Positions 35,344 to 47,379 of a stretch of 64,000 nt of DNA are shown in pieces (the stretch's first letter is position 1; each line of letters begins with the position of its first letter). The notes under the pieces are model-generated. The model worked only from the letters and a program-made list of their open reading frames with translations, was not told the origin of the DNA and made no database searches. The translations under genes were made by a program, and so were the position numbers. The stretch comes from Dryococelus australis. Its lineage: Eukaryota; Arthropoda; Insecta; Phasmatodea; Phasmatidae. The stretch is from the NCBI GenBank assembly GCA_029891345.1, contig CM056994.1, forward strand, positions 143,862,457 through 143,926,456, written 5' to 3'.

Positions 35344-37539
35344 TTTTTCTATTACTATAATGTTCAAGGAAATTTATTTTAGACTGAAATTGTATATTAA
35401 ACGAATTGTTTTTATCTGATGTTCCATGGGAACTGATAAACTAATATCGCAGAGAGGTCGCTCACTTCAATAACACTTCGACAGAGAATGTGAGATGAGG
35501 ATAAAATTAAGTTCGGAATAATAAAATGCAAACTACCTCCTCTTTTTTTAAAACGAAGTTTTGGAGGTATTTCAAAGGAAACTTCTCTCCCAGTGAGTAT
35601 TCTAGTTGCTCGTTTGTGAAAAGAAGAAATCACTTCCAGAACTCTTCTTGTTGCGACGGTAGTAATTAATTCTCACCGGGGATGTTCGTCGAGTTTTCAG
35701 ACAAAAGAACGCCGAGAAGGGTCGTCGTTGTAAAGGTTTGCGGAGCTTTTGATTGATTGTCCGTATTTCCACAATTCGGCAGGCTCCCTGCTCATCCGGA
35801 AATAAAGCAGCAAAAAAAAAAAATATCAGAGGAAGGTAGGAAGTTTTGAGTACAAAATTTTGCAGAAAGACCAGCCCCAGAGTGCAGTCAGACATCTGCC
35901 TCGTCGGAAGGGTTCGACGACAATGGCTCCTGTCAAAAGCACGTGGCGCCAGGCAGAAGTAGGAATGATTGCCCGACCCAAAACTAATCTCGAACCCTCC
36001 CCCCCCTTTTCCTGGTTTCGGTGAGCCTGGGGTGCTCTGGCATAGCTAGATACGGAAGGCCGGGGAAACAAAAGACGCGCAGATGAAGACGCAGCGTGCA
36101 GTCACGAGTTGAAGCTGGCGAACTGTGTCACCGCGAGATCCCCTGACGTCTCCCTTATCCCGTCTGCAGGTCTCAATTCTCGCAGGTCTCTTGCAAATGC
36201 TCTCGGCAAATGCCGTCCCAAAGCGCCGCATCAGCTGCGTGCGTCGACCTCGGCGGAGTACTTAGCTGGCATGGACGCCTAACATATGTCATGAAACACC
36301 ACGATAAAAGATGTGGGTTTTAAAATAAGATAACATTAGATTTTACATACTGAAATTTTGAGATCCCTTTCTCCGTTCTGAGTAACTCAGTAATTACGAC
36401 CTCTGACACGGATAGTGCAGCTAGAAGAATGTATTGATTTTCAAACTATAAAGAGGCCCTTTGAATTAGTAAATTTAAAAATTGCGAATTTTTTGGGTAC
36501 TTAAATATTGCCATTTTATTTGCATCATTTATTATTCACTAATTTGTCAACCACAACAAGGTTATAGAAGCACTGTACTTCCGCTGCGAAGGTTGATTAA
36601 ACCTTGAATAACTTACTATGAATGATACCCGTGGTAGTTCCTTATTTCAAATATGTCACTGATAATAATTTTAAAACGTATGATTTTTAAATGAGTGAAA
36701 ATTATCTGGCAACGGTTCCGAACTTCATTACTATAGACTGTAGGCACAAAATCTGTTTCATGTAATATTATTTTGGACGCAATCGGACGAAATTAAGGAC
36801 GTAACAGCAAAAATTATTGTTTTATTTATCCCACAAACGAAAAATTATAACCAGTCAACAAAATATATCCAATTACAGGTGATTAAATAACTCAATTATA
36901 AAGTAAATTTTTTTAAAATTAAATAAAACGCCTAGCCTATTCCGTTACACGTCTGCGAGTGACAAGTATTGTTACCATCTACTTAGGAGGAACAAACCCG
37001 AGTATTCATGCGTTACAATGTATCAACGTCACATTATGAAACTTTCTCAGCGTTTGCATCAAATTTGGTAGCACATTTACAACTTCATGATGCGAAATAT
37101 TGCTCTCAAACCACGAACTACGTGTAAGTGTAATTATTTTGAGCATTTTCCGCGTATGTTTTTACATGAAGAGAAACTTTATCCCATCTTGCGAGGCTAA
37201 TTTAACAAAAGTCATCTACGTATCAGAACCCCATTGAAAAGAGTGAGTGTGAGAGAGATTTAGCTGATGTTTAACAGGTGATCTGTACAGCACCAATGAG
37301 GGTGAAGAGCGATAGAGACGGGACATCTACAGATTCCAACTAGCGGAAAGCTACAGGCCAACAGCAACCTATACACCGTTCGCTACATGTGAGAATCCAG
37401 AAGAAAAAAAAAACGAATACAGTTAACCGTGATCAGAGACTGACAAATATACCACCGCATACCCAGCGTTTACAATAAGCTTACATACTTTGTGTAACAC
37501 ACTTTAAAAATTGCTCTTATTCCTAAACATGAAATGGAA
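35344..37539. other. No gene recognised; GC-richer patch at 35640-36270
   Basis: The patch has several overlapping minus-strand open frames (35602-35895, 35826-36071, 36046-36231) but no recognisable domain, and the frames do not join. It could be a host promoter and first exon, or an unrecognised element. The rest is AT-rich. Confidence 0.35.
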
Positions 37540-37995
37540 ATTATTAACATTTACATGTACAGGAAATGTACCATACAGAATTCTTGGAAAATTCCAATTA
37601 ATATATGGTGATTTTCTATGCACATATGTAAATGTTACAATACAAATGTATGGCAACATTTCCAAATGTATAGAAATCGTACCACAGAACTAAAGTATAT
37701 TTACCAGACACTTTTATAGGAAGAGTTATAAACCAGTTTAGCAGATGTACTGTACTATTATGATACTGTCAACATATACACATATATTGTATAGTAACGA
37801 TCATTTACCATAATGACAGCTGTAGTACAGGCGTATTTCAACTTTACCAGTCTTTTTCTAGGAATAATTATAAACCAGAATAGCAGATGTACTATACTAG
37901 TTTGGTACTGTTACTAGACAATATGGGAACGATCACGTGCCATATTGGCAGCTGTAGTACATGCATATGGTAAATTTACCAGACACATGTTGTAA
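37540..37995 (+). repeat. ~140-bp tandem repeat, left of the LTR element
   Basis: At least two good units (from ~37690 and ~37830): 'tttaccagaca', 'aTAAACCAG..TAGCAGATGTACT.TACTA', 'AACGATCA', 'catAaTgaCAGCTGTAGTACa'. A more diverged unit precedes them. Similar units continue at 42530-42680, beyond the LTR element. Confidence 0.75.
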
Positions 37996-38640
37996 TGGTG
38001 CTGGAAAAAATCAACGTACTTCAGTATTTTATTCCACCTAACCAGCTATCCGCTACCTGAGAATGCTCAGCTACTAGGGTCACGAAGACTTACTAGTATG
38101 CTGCCCCCTGAGGAGCTGACGGGTAGCGTGACTGCTCTGCTCGACTTTGGATTCAGCACTGCGGCGCCGCCAACTGACTTCCTCCCTCCCCGCACCCCCT
38201 CGCGGTATCAAGCCCTTCATCGCTAGGCAACTCTACGACGCGGCGGCATATGTCGTCAAGAGATTTAATTTGACTGTTCTTTGTACTTCAGGCAAACTCT
38301 CTATACTGTTCTCCCATGTTCCTCAACACTCTAGAGCAGTAAGTCTGGACTATATATTGATGAGTGTTGATACCCTGGCAGGATACACAGCACAGGGCAC
38401 GCGACAGTAGGAACCACACACCACACTCACATTTAAAATGCGAAAGGGGAAAAACAGGCAAAAGTCTTTTCCCCGCCATGTTTTAATATAAATATTTTTA
38501 ATGGGCATATTTTAAATTTTAAATACAGGGCAAAACACAAGTTTGGGCACTTATATGAAAGTTAAGTAATATTTAAATTTTTGGTAATAATTTTACACTA
38601 AATTTTTATCAATTTATATATGTAGTAATTATTGGGAAAA
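37996..38640. other. Unassigned sequence with GC-rich part
   Basis: The 38060-38470 part is GC-richer (for example ctgcggcgccgcc near 38160) and carries an 87-codon plus-strand open frame from ~38147, with no recognised features. The last ~150 bases are AT-rich and lead into the 5' LTR. Confidence 0.35.
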
Positions 38641-39040
38641 GTGGTAAATTGTAACGTTTTTAAACTCACGTGTTCCTATTGGCACCCTGTGTATTATTGG
38701 AACCTGTTTTCAGGAATATTGGTATTTAACTAGCTATATGGAACCTGTTTTCAGCCATAATTGTATTTAACCATTCTTTATAAATATTGTATGAAATATT
38801 TTTGGGGCATTATATGAAAAAAGATTTTAAAAATATTTAAGCCCATATAAAGAAAATTAAATCATAATTGAAGTTTGTTCATTTCTCGCAATTTTGGGGA
38901 TAAAAACTCTATAGTACGAATGGGATTGGAATTTTTTTTTTACTCTGCCAATCATTTAATGAACTTCGCTGAACATCTAGAGCTTGGTATGACAGTTAGT
39001 GAGAACTGTGGTCACTGCCACGGAGTTTGAGTTTCCTCCA
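38641..39040 (+). repeat. 5' LTR
   Basis: Begins gTGGTAAATTgTAAC and ends ccACGGAGTTTGAGTTTCCTCCa. Blocks such as 'GGAACCTGTTTTCAG', 'ATATTTTTGGGGCATTA', 'GTTTGTTCATTTC' and 'CTAGAGCTTGGTATG.CAGT' are shared in order with 42031-42520. Confidence 0.9.
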
Positions 39041-39175
39041 GGTTCAGCAGATTCCTGCGTCACTCTGCTGCCATCATATTCTGTACTTGTAATTTGTTTT
39101 GCAAATGAGTATCAAAAGTTAGAGAAGTGAATTTTTGGGGATTTTGATATATTTGTGTGTTTTGTGCTAACACAA

Positions 39176-39843
39176 ATGGCTTTTTCAGGTGAAGTGCGTA
39201 CGAGTTGGATTCAGTCCCTGTCAAAAACTACGTTAATGGCAACTCTCCGCGAGGTAAACGTAGACTTCACCAAGGCAGACAATTTGGGAAACTTCGCGGG
39301 CTCATGCACGCGGTCGTGACTAAGAAAGGCGCTATTGCGGGCGATAAGAGTGAGTACGTACCAATTGTGTTCAAAGTTTTAAAATCTATACTTCCTGGAA
39401 TAGATGCAAAAATACTTAGTTTGAAAAATAGTAGTTTAGTTCATGTAGTGGATTTTCTAGCAGCATTGTCTAATATTTTAGACTTAGATTTGTGTGGGCC
39501 ATCTATAATTTATTCCGTTGCTTTGCTCGAATTTTCGGATAATTTGCAGTCAGTATTTAGCGAAGCCATTGTTAACAACTGAGATTTTAAAGTGTTATGT
39601 AGTAATTTACTACAGACCATTGGTATACATATCGCTATTTCTCGTTTGCGTAAGACAATTTTTGAAAAATACCAAACTCCTGCTCAGAATACGTTAGAGT
39701 TCGTGAAGCATGTTATGCAGTTTCTTTCTGTGTTGGGTAGCCCATGTGATGAGGCATATTTAACTGAGGTCATTTTCTTTAATCTCATGCCAGGCAGTCA
39801 TAGATTTTTTTTTTTTTTTCGTTTGCGTAAAATTCTCAAAACT
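39176..39843 (+). pseudogene. gag of the LTR element
   Basis: Structural protein of the particle. The likely start is ATG at 39176 (MAFSGEVRTSWIQSL...), but that frame closes near 39320. The sequence continues in another frame (QFGKLRGLMHAVVTK..., to 39582) and again in 39592-39846, where 'EFVKHVMQFLSVLG' and 'AYLTEVIFFNLMPGSHR' have the look of a capsid domain. So at least two frameshifts are present. An internal poly-T run at 39806 may be the site of one. Confidence 0.7.
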
Positions 39844-40250
39844 TAAAAGAATTATTAACTTCAGTTTCTAAAGTTGAATTAACAGTCGGTGATTATTTTC
39901 AAAAGCGTGAAGCAGTACTGACCAAGCCTAAAGCGCAGTGCAAATATTGTTCACGTACGAATCATCCGAGCGAAAAGTGCTTTTTTAAAGACTGCAAGGC
40001 TAGAGAACAGAAAGAACTCGTGAAGAGTTTAGTACAAAAGGGAGTTAAACAGCACGTTGAAAAAGAGATGAAAATAGCAAAATCCAAGCGCGACGCGTAT
40101 ACACAAGCGAGCGGTGTAAAAAGGGCAAGTCAAGGTGACGAGAAAAAATTGACAAACCCTCCGTGTGTTTACTATGTTTGCGGAAACGAAGACCATTTGA
40201 AATATGCTTGTGTGTATAAAAAAAAAACCTACGGGTATAGGCAGTATTAA
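39843..40250 (+). pseudogene. Nucleocapsid part with zinc knuckles
   Basis: Continuation of gag with CKYCSRTNHPSEKCF near 39940 and CVYYVCGNEDHLKYAC near 40168, a Cys/His spacing close to CCHC knuckles. The second has an unusual first spacing. The region between is Lys/Arg-rich. Both fit an RNA-binding nucleocapsid segment upstream of protease. Confidence 0.65.
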
Positions 40251-40259
40251 TGAGTTCTC

Positions 40260-40773
40260 CTCTAGAAAACAAAAACTAGGATTATTATTTATGACTTTGC
40301 AAATGGGCGTTTCATACGTCAAGGCCATAATTGATTCAGGTGTGACATCGTCTTTGATGAGTCATGAAATGTCCTACCAACTAATGCGTGACAATATCGT
40401 AGGAATGGTGAAAATTATGCAGAATCAGGGTACCGTATTTTCCCTTGCTAACGGCGGTTTGATTAGTTCACAGGCAGTTTCTGCCATGAAATTTAAAGTT
40501 AAAGTGGGTAATTTTTCGTGGAAGGTAAACATTCAGTTGTTAAAATATTTGTCGTATCCCGTCATACTTGTTATTGATTTTCGAGGGAAGACACAGTGCT
40601 GTGTGGACGTGAAAAACAAATGTTTGTGTTTTGGTTTTTTTCCCGAGTCTCCAGTTCAGTTACAGAATAAGCCGTCTTACTGTAGGAAAGCGCAGATGGT
40701 AAAATTATACGAGCATGTGGAGGCAGAAATTGAAAATATAAAAACAGACTTTACTGACGTGATAACTACCTAA
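40260..40773 (+). pseudogene. Aspartic protease and linker
   Basis: The open stretch includes AIIDSGVTSSLMS (active-site Asp-Ser-Gly near 40330) and YPVILVIDFRGK at 40555, which aligns with the usual I-L-G-x-D-F end of retropepsins. The remainder leads into the RT. The frame is open for about 190 codons, the longest intact stretch of this element. Confidence 0.75.
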
Positions 40774-41640
40774 CTAGGTCACAACACCCAAACCCCAGTA
40801 GTTTTGAAATCACGAGATAATGAACCTGTATTTTCCGTTCCGTACAAAGTTGCTTCGCCCAAGGTCCCAATTTTTAAGCAAATATTGACAAAATTAAAAC
40901 AAGAAGGAATTATTGAAGACACTTTTAATGTGTATGCCAGCCCCTTGCTCTTAATTCCTAAAAAGTAACCGGGTAAATAGAGTTTGATAAATGACTATTG
41001 TTTAGTCAAAAATAATAAAATTTTTATAGATCGATATCCCATTCCAGTGCTAGACACGGTTTTTCAGTATTTGAGTAAAGCGAAATATTTGACCATTTTG
41101 GATCTCAATTCTGAAATTTTTCAGTGCGAACTGCACCCAAATTCGAGAGAACCGTGGGGGTTGTATCAGTGGATGCGTTTACCCATGGGTGTCAATAGTT
41201 GTCCCCAAACCATGTCACGAGTATTGTATCAAACTTTAGGCCCGTACATACATGATTTCGTATTTACTTTCAAAGACGACGTGTGTATTTATAATAGCAC
41301 CTTAAAAGAGCACATTTCCCACATTCTTTTAGTGTTAAGATCTTTGCAAAATGTAGGATTAACTGTGAATCCTTAAAAAATAAGTTGGGCTGAACAACAT
41401 GTCCGTTATTTAGGATTCATTATTTCAGACGGTCAGTTGCGTACAAACCCAGAAAAAATTAAAGCGGTTGTGAATTTTCCCATGCCAAAAAACGTTCGTG
41501 GAGTTCGAATTTTTTCATGTATGGGAACATTTTACGGGAAATTTATTCCTAATTTTTCCCATGTTACCGAGTCACTACATTTTTTAAAGAGGAAAAAAAA
41601 ACAGAGTTTGTGTGGGGCCCAGAACAGCAAAAGACTTTCC
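40773..41640 (+). pseudogene. Reverse transcriptase remnant
   Basis: Follows protease. Recognisable parts are 'VYASPLLLIPKK' (~40930), RYPIPVLDTVFQYLSKAKYL, TILDLNSEIFQC (motif A; the usual Asp is in LDL), MRLPMGVNSCPQTMSRV (motif B) and the catalytic box FKDD at 41269-41280, where most relatives have YLDD or YVDD. The thumb has RYLGFIISDG-like sequence near 41405. Stops at 40966, 40978 and 41374 divide it. Confidence 0.85.
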
Positions 41641-42030
41641 AAATAAGAAAATATATTTTGACACAGCCACTAGTATTACAGTTGCCCAATTTTCAAGAGA
41701 AACGTTATGTGCATTGTGATGCGATATCTGTTGCCGTGGGTGCAGTGTTAAATCAGAAAATAGGAAATGATTTTGTCCCCGTAGCTAACGCTAGTAAACT
41801 TTTGTCAGTTGCTGAAAGAAAATACACCATCTATGAAAATTAATTCTTAGCTTGCATATGGGGAATGGAACATTTTGCTGATTATTTAAACCATGCGAGT
41901 TTTGAGTTGTTTACGGACAACCAAGCTTTAAGCTGGCTTTTGGAATCAAACAAACCGGCTGGACGTCTTGCGCGTTTGTTAGTGAGACTATCCCGTTTTC
42001 AATTTGATGTTCGTCATATCGAGGGAGAAA
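41640..42030 (+). pseudogene. RNase H remnant, truncated by the 3' LTR
   Basis: Contains YVHCDAISVAVGAVLNQK (first acidic position), SVAERKYTIYEN, FELFTDNQALSWLL and the end FDVRHIEGESGK, after which the LTR begins at 42031. The usual completion of the domain (Asn/Val-Ala-Asp) and the whole integrase are missing. One stop at 41842 divides it. Confidence 0.85.
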
Positions 42031-42520
42031 GTGGTAAATTCTAACTTATTTATACTTACGTGCCACTATTCGTACCCTTTCTATTCTTGGAACGTGTTTT
42101 CAGGTATAATATTGAACAAGTTATATAAATGGAGCGTGTTTTCAGGTATAATGGTATTGAACAAGTTATATAAATGGAACGTGTTTTCAGGCATAATGGT
42201 ATTGAACAAGTTATATAAATGGAACCTGTTTTCAGGGATAATTGTATTTAGCCAGTCTTTATAAGTTATGCATAACATATTTTTGGGGGCATTACATAAA
42301 AAAAGAAAAGAATTTAGCCCAATACAGGAAATAATGTAATATTTGTGGTTTGTTCATTTCCCACAATTTTGGAGGTAAAAACTCTACAGTATCAATGGGA
42401 TTGGAAAAAAGTTTGTTTTTAAACTCCGCTAAACATATTTTTAACTCTGCTGAACACCTAGAGCTTGGTATGGCAGTCGGTGAGAGCTGTGGTCACTGCC
42501 ACGGAGTTTGAGTTTCCTCC
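42031..42520 (+). repeat. 3' LTR with internal 45-bp tandem repeat
   Basis: Same blocks as 38641-39040. It is longer because a 45-bp unit (containing 'aacaagttatataaatgga' and 'cgtgttttcagg') is repeated about 3.5 times at 42085-42245. In the 5' LTR the unit is present about twice in diverged form. Confidence 0.9.
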
Positions 42521-42529
42521 GGGTGTTCC

Positions 42530-42680
42530 TACTTCCGTGAAAATGTATAGGAATCATCGCATACCATGTGGGCAAGTGTAGTACGCAGGCACAGTACATT
42601 TGCATACATATTTACAGGAATAATCACCGGCCATAATAGTAGCTGTAGTTCACAATTATGGTATATTTACCAAACAGCAA
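42530..42680 (+). repeat. ~140-bp tandem repeat, right of the LTR element
   Basis: Shares 'taataGTAGCTGTAGTtcacaattATGGTAtATTTACCA' and 'tataggaat' blocks with 37690-37990. Confidence 0.6.
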
Positions 42681-43718
42681 AAGTTCGTTTGCACAAATAA
42701 ATACTTCAGATAGAAGGTGAACGGCTTCCTGGCCGAATATATTAATTTTTGCAATACATTTTACAACTATACATAATGTATGCATTCTTCTTTCTATGCG
42801 ACACACATAGTACCTTTCTGACAAATTTGATAGTGTACATATTAACGATTTCTGCATGTTATATAGTTAGGCACAGTGCTTCATTTGATGTTCAGCTGCT
42901 CCTACCTCAAGCTAAATAGTAATATTTACAACTTTTACATTATTCTATCGCCTTCACTTAGGCCAAACTAAAACAGTGACATATAACTCTTTCCTTCTCA
43001 TGAGTAATTTCAATTGTATACTAAAGAAAGCTGCAAATAATGAGAAGAATTTCCAAGTTCTCTGTTTTAATTTTGTAAGTTCTTTATTGTATAATTACAC
43101 TAAAAATAGCTGACACCAACATTTTGAATGTGTCAATCAAATATGATGCCTTTACTAGAAACGTGTACAGTAATAAAACATACCCCTCCCGTAGTTTCCC
43201 TCAAAATTGCATGAATGCCAGATGTAGAGGAACTACTACACCGTACTGCTGCAGAGATTATTTATTCTATGTTTCTGTTAAAAAAGGTTTCCTAAAAATG
43301 GTATATGTAGGAGTAAAAATATTTCAGGAATTATCCGTATATGAATGACAAGTTTAAAAGAGAAAAAAATTAGGAATAGCGCATTACAAGTTCAGCAGAC
43401 AGTTCTTTGAACATTTGTGATAATGTAGGAACTGTATTTTACATTAAGGAAGAATAATCCGAAAAAATTGGAGGTAAAGAAAAGCATTTTGTACTGAAAA
43501 TTGGTGGTTTGATATAGTTAATAGACAATGTAAACTGTAACGGATATATTATCTTTCATTTGTGATAGTCTAAAAAATATATCGACAATACTGCAATACT
43601 GATTCTAACACAGAATGTACACTGAAATGCTATTTTGCAATTCCCGGACATTTCCTTGCTTTCCAGTCATAAGCTCACGCTTTTCCATGGCCTATTTTCA
43701 GGGCCGGTAGTAGGGTTT
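42681..43718. other. No gene recognised
   Basis: AT-rich, with short open frames only and no match elsewhere in the window. Confidence 0.4.
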
Positions 43719-44339
43719 GGTAAGTTGACAACTATCGACGTTGGCGCATGATGGAAGGATTCGGGGATCGCTAGGTTGTTACGTCACATGTCACCCGACA
43801 TTGACCTTGATTTTAACCGCGAGGAGCTTAGACCTCAAGAAACCACAAAAAAAAATTAACAAATTCCAAAAAATTAAAAAAAAACCTAAAAGATTAAAAC
43901 ATTCTTCAAAAATCCTAAAAATTATTAATAAAAATCATAACAAATTATAAAAAATTATAAAAAATCATATAAAAATCCTCAGAAATAAACCATTTTTCCC
44001 CAGACAGGCGAGGAGGATTTTTGACTCCAGTGACCTTGCACCCAGGTGACCAGGATCAGTGACTCAGGCCCTATGACATTTGACCTTGAGATTTGACCTT
44101 GAAAACGCAAAACACCAAACAAATAAAAAAATGTCCACAAACAATTACAAAAACTAATAAAAAATTACTATTGACCATTAATTTAAAAACTATAAAAATT
44201 ATTAATTAATAATTTAAAAATTATCTGAGATTATATATATTATTGAAAACTTACAATTCCGAAGATCCTCCCAGCACCAAGCCCAGAAGACGATTGAATC
44301 ACTCACCCTCACTCCAATCAGCTATCTGCCATTAACTTA

Positions 44340-45075
44340 AATGATATTGAAATAAAAAACTAGAGACAAAATACATGATTGTGAGCAGGCATAATACAAT
44401 ACAGACAACCACCGCCATATGAGATGCAGACTACCTTGACCTTAACCCTGTGACCTTGAATGACTTTGAAAAAAATTGGAAAAAATTACTTAAAAGCGAA
44501 CAAGCATATGACATCACAGACTTCCACCGCCATATTAGATGCAGACTACCTTGACCTTGACCGCATGACCTTGAAAGATCTTGAAAAGAAAAACATGATA
44601 AAAATACATAAAAGTCAGCAAGCGTAATACATTACATACTACCACTACCACATCAGGAACAAACTACCTCGACTTTTACTCCAAGGCATTGAATGAACTT
44701 GAAATTTTTTTTTAGATAAATACATTAACTTCAAGAAGCATATGACATTACAGATTACCACCACAATGTTAGAGGCAGACTACCTTGACTCTGACCCAGT
44801 GACCTTAATTGGCCTTGAAAATTAAAACTCTAGAAAAATACATTAAAGTAAACAAGCGCAATAAATTACAGACTGCCACGGCCATATATGATGCAGACTA
44901 CCTCAATCTCAACCACATGACCTTGAAAAACTTTGAAATCACAAACTCGAGAAAAAATACATTAAAGTCAGCAAGCATAATAAATTACAGACTACCACCG
45001 CCATATTAGATACAGACTACCTCGACCTTTACCCCATGACCTTGAATAACCTAAAAAATAAAAACCTGAGAAAAA
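44340..45075 (+). repeat. ~115-bp tandem units of FB-C with TGACCTTGA motifs
   Basis: About seven units. Exact TGACCTTGA occurs at 44451, 44552, 44566, 44918 and 45037 within the array, and at 43802, 44081 and 44094 just before it. The units are the same family as in FB-A and FB-B. Confidence 0.85.
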
Positions 45076-45489
45076 TATTTGTGAGGAGGCATAAGCTAGC
45101 CGAGACGATCCACCTCCCCCGCAGCTGCTGTACAACTAAACCTCTCAGTTTACCTACCTACTGCTTATAATATATGAGTGTGCAAGCCGTATGGCATCAT
45201 ATAGACTTTGAACCAATCGTATTTCATCATTAATACATTGTGCAGACACCGACCAGCCAATCATCGAGTTGCCACATGATTGCAGCCGACCAATCACATG
45301 CAAGTTTTGAAACATCACATGTAGGAGCCAGTCTTTGACTCCAAAATGGCCCATATTGACTCCAAAAGATTTAAACGACGCCTAAATGACCCCTTATGAC
45401 TACAAAATGACCCATAATTGTGTTGCTGACCCTTAATAACTAGAAAATGCTCCCTATATGAGCACTAAATGAACCCAATGGCCCCAAAC

Positions 45490-45665
45490 TGACCCATGAT
45501 TGTGGAGGTGGTGGTGACGGTGATGGCGGTGGCAGAAGAGGTGGCAGCAGCGGTGGGAGCTGCAGTGGTGGTGGTGGCGCGGTGGCAGTGGCAGAGGCGG
45601 AACTGTTTGTGGTGCTAAGTGCGAAGCTGATTGCATTACTGCTTGCGGCGCTAAGTGCAGTATGC
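45490..45665 (+). repeat. GGT/GGC-rich minisatellite in FB-C
   Basis: Imperfect 'ggtggtggcggtggcag' repeats passing into 'gtgctaagtgc' repeats. This is the counterpart of 31075-31330 but expanded with G-rich units. The Pro-, His- and Ser-rich frames on the minus strand are by-products. Confidence 0.8.
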
Positions 45666-45835
45666 GTGTGGGTCACAAGTTAAAATAAATTCACGATATT
45701 AAAAAATTATTATATATTTCTACCTCCATAAGCTGAAAAACGAAAATTTTATTTAATAGTCTCGCTTTAATAAAAGGTAATATCGAGGTCCCTCGGGATA
45801 TTTCATCGCTTCCTGGGTAAACTGTATTTACACAT

Positions 45836-46902
45836 AAGTGTTCTCATAAAAATTCAGTTAGAGATTGGCTATCAAGTTTGGCTTTATCGAAAGTTAGTTG
45901 GTACTACTGGTAAAATGTATATTCTCGGCAATGCAGAAGTTGTATTTAATCTGTAATACATAATATTTAGCTGTATTTACGTTTTTTGATAGTCACATGT
46001 GATAATTCACTGACATTTACCTTACTTTTCCCTTGCATATGAAATTCCTTGACTTCTCCCTGTCTTTCCTGTGAGTGAACATCCTGTAGCAAAATTAATT
46101 AATCAAATCTAGCAAACATTTGTAAAAGCAAAACCAAACATACAACTTGTGAAATGTCTAAGGAAATAATGTTCAGCATCTATCATTAAAGATGTACATA
46201 ATCTTTCTAAATTTTCCTCTTTACACAAATACATCAATTCAAGAAATAGATTTTGTCTAGGTTGATAATATTTCAATTAATTTTTTACTCACACTTGTTT
46301 TCGTGATACTGTTTTTCGACTTTCCCAAGTATGACAAAGGGCACATTAAGTATAACTAAGAATATGTTATATTAGTAATATTATTTGGGCAATGCAGGCG
46401 CAGGAGCCTAGGAGCGCGGCTTGGTGGCTCTGGTAGCCATCTTGGTTTCCGCAATATTTTAATTTTTTCCTCAAAATCGCTTGTTTTAACTCAAAAATCA
46501 CTAGTTTTTACCAAAAAAAATCACTTGTTTTTGCCCAAAATCAACATCAGAAATCGATGATTTTACCCAAAAATCACCTAAACATTTTCCATTTCGCCAA
46601 GATGTAAAAAAGGTCTCCCTAGGAAAATTCTTCTGGGAGCTCTGCCCGCCACCTTGAATTTCCCTTTTTTCCTTAAAATCATATGTTCTAGCACCAAAAT
46701 AGGTAATTTCCACCCTGAAATTTCCCTAGGAATTAGCTTTTTTAAAACCCCCCAAAAAGTTATTATTTAAAAATGTGTAAAAACTTACGTAAATACATCT
46801 TAATATCTGGGATTTTTATTGGTTTTCCTAGAAAAATCTCCATCTGTCAAAATATCTCCACTTGCATAGCAAAGGGCTGTGTTAAAAAATCTGTTCTCTA
46901 AC
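45836..46902. other. No gene recognised; A/T-tract block at 46440-46760
   Basis: 46440-46760 has repeated 'AAAATCAC(T)TgTTTTT.cCcAAAAATCA' phrases. It could be a terminal or regulatory part of the polymerase-bearing element downstream, but no inverted partner is seen in the window. Confidence 0.35.
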
Positions 46903-47175
46903 TGCATGCGTGCGTACTTTCAAGTCGCTTTCTCACATCTGGACTGTATCAGATAGCCTAAGTCAGCACATATCATTTCTGCACCCGCTTGGTGTCAGGT
47001 TACTGGATGCGTGCGTGCTTCCTGGCCGTTTTCGCACCTCCTTGGTGACAGGTAACTGGAATCTGTACGTGCTTACAAGTCGTTTTCGCACCTGAACGGT
47101 GTCAGATGACCATGTGCATGTGAAGAGCTGTGTAAGCATTTTCACAAACCTGCACTTCATTGTGTAGGATAACCT
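46903..47175 (+). repeat. ~52-bp minisatellite upstream of the polymerase relic
   Basis: Five imperfect units. Each has 'tgcgtgcgtgctt', 'ccGTTTTCGCACCTg' and 'ggtgtCAGgtaact' in order. Confidence 0.8.
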
Positions 47176-47379
47176 ATGTCAGTGAAGTCTCCCATGGTGG
47201 GCATTCTCCTCAGGTACTATTTGCCATGTATCGCTTGGCACCTTCCACCACTCGGGTAGGATATATGAAGGCCGAGGCATCGCCAAATCTCTCTTATATC
47301 AGCGCTTGTCGACTGCATATATCGAGTAACTTTCAGCTTCGCTATAATTTTGTGGGTAAAGAGTTATGTTGGAGTGAGT

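Larger units (their letters stand above)
38641..42520 (+). mobile_element. Ty3/gypsy element with two LTRs and no integrase
   Basis: Two direct repeats of ~400 and ~490 bp bound a plus-strand series: gag, two zinc-knuckle-like motifs, protease, reverse transcriptase, RNase H. RNase H runs directly into the 3' LTR, and no integrase is present. Stops and frameshifts occur throughout. It interrupts, or lies beside, a 140-bp tandem array found on both sides. It is unrelated in detail to the minus-strand Ty3/gypsy copy at 9-15 kb. Confidence 0.9.
43719..45835 (+). mobile_element. Single arm of a foldback element (FB-C)
   Basis: Carries the FB-B left-arm blocks in the same order: an end 'GGtAAGTTGacaact', an A-rich block, seven or so ~115-bp units, the 'CACCGACCAGCCAATCA' block, a G-rich minisatellite and the lead-in to the core. 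It stops at 'tgtatttacacat', exactly where the core begins in FB-B. No inverted partner follows, so it is either truncated or a deletion product. Confidence 0.8.

Noticed and set aside
35602..36231. A minus-strand host gene
   Set aside because: The three overlapping frames cannot be joined into one product and show no recognisable domain or splice pattern.
45440..45676. Pro- and His-rich frames
   Set aside because: Translations of a GGT/GGC minisatellite in FB-C.
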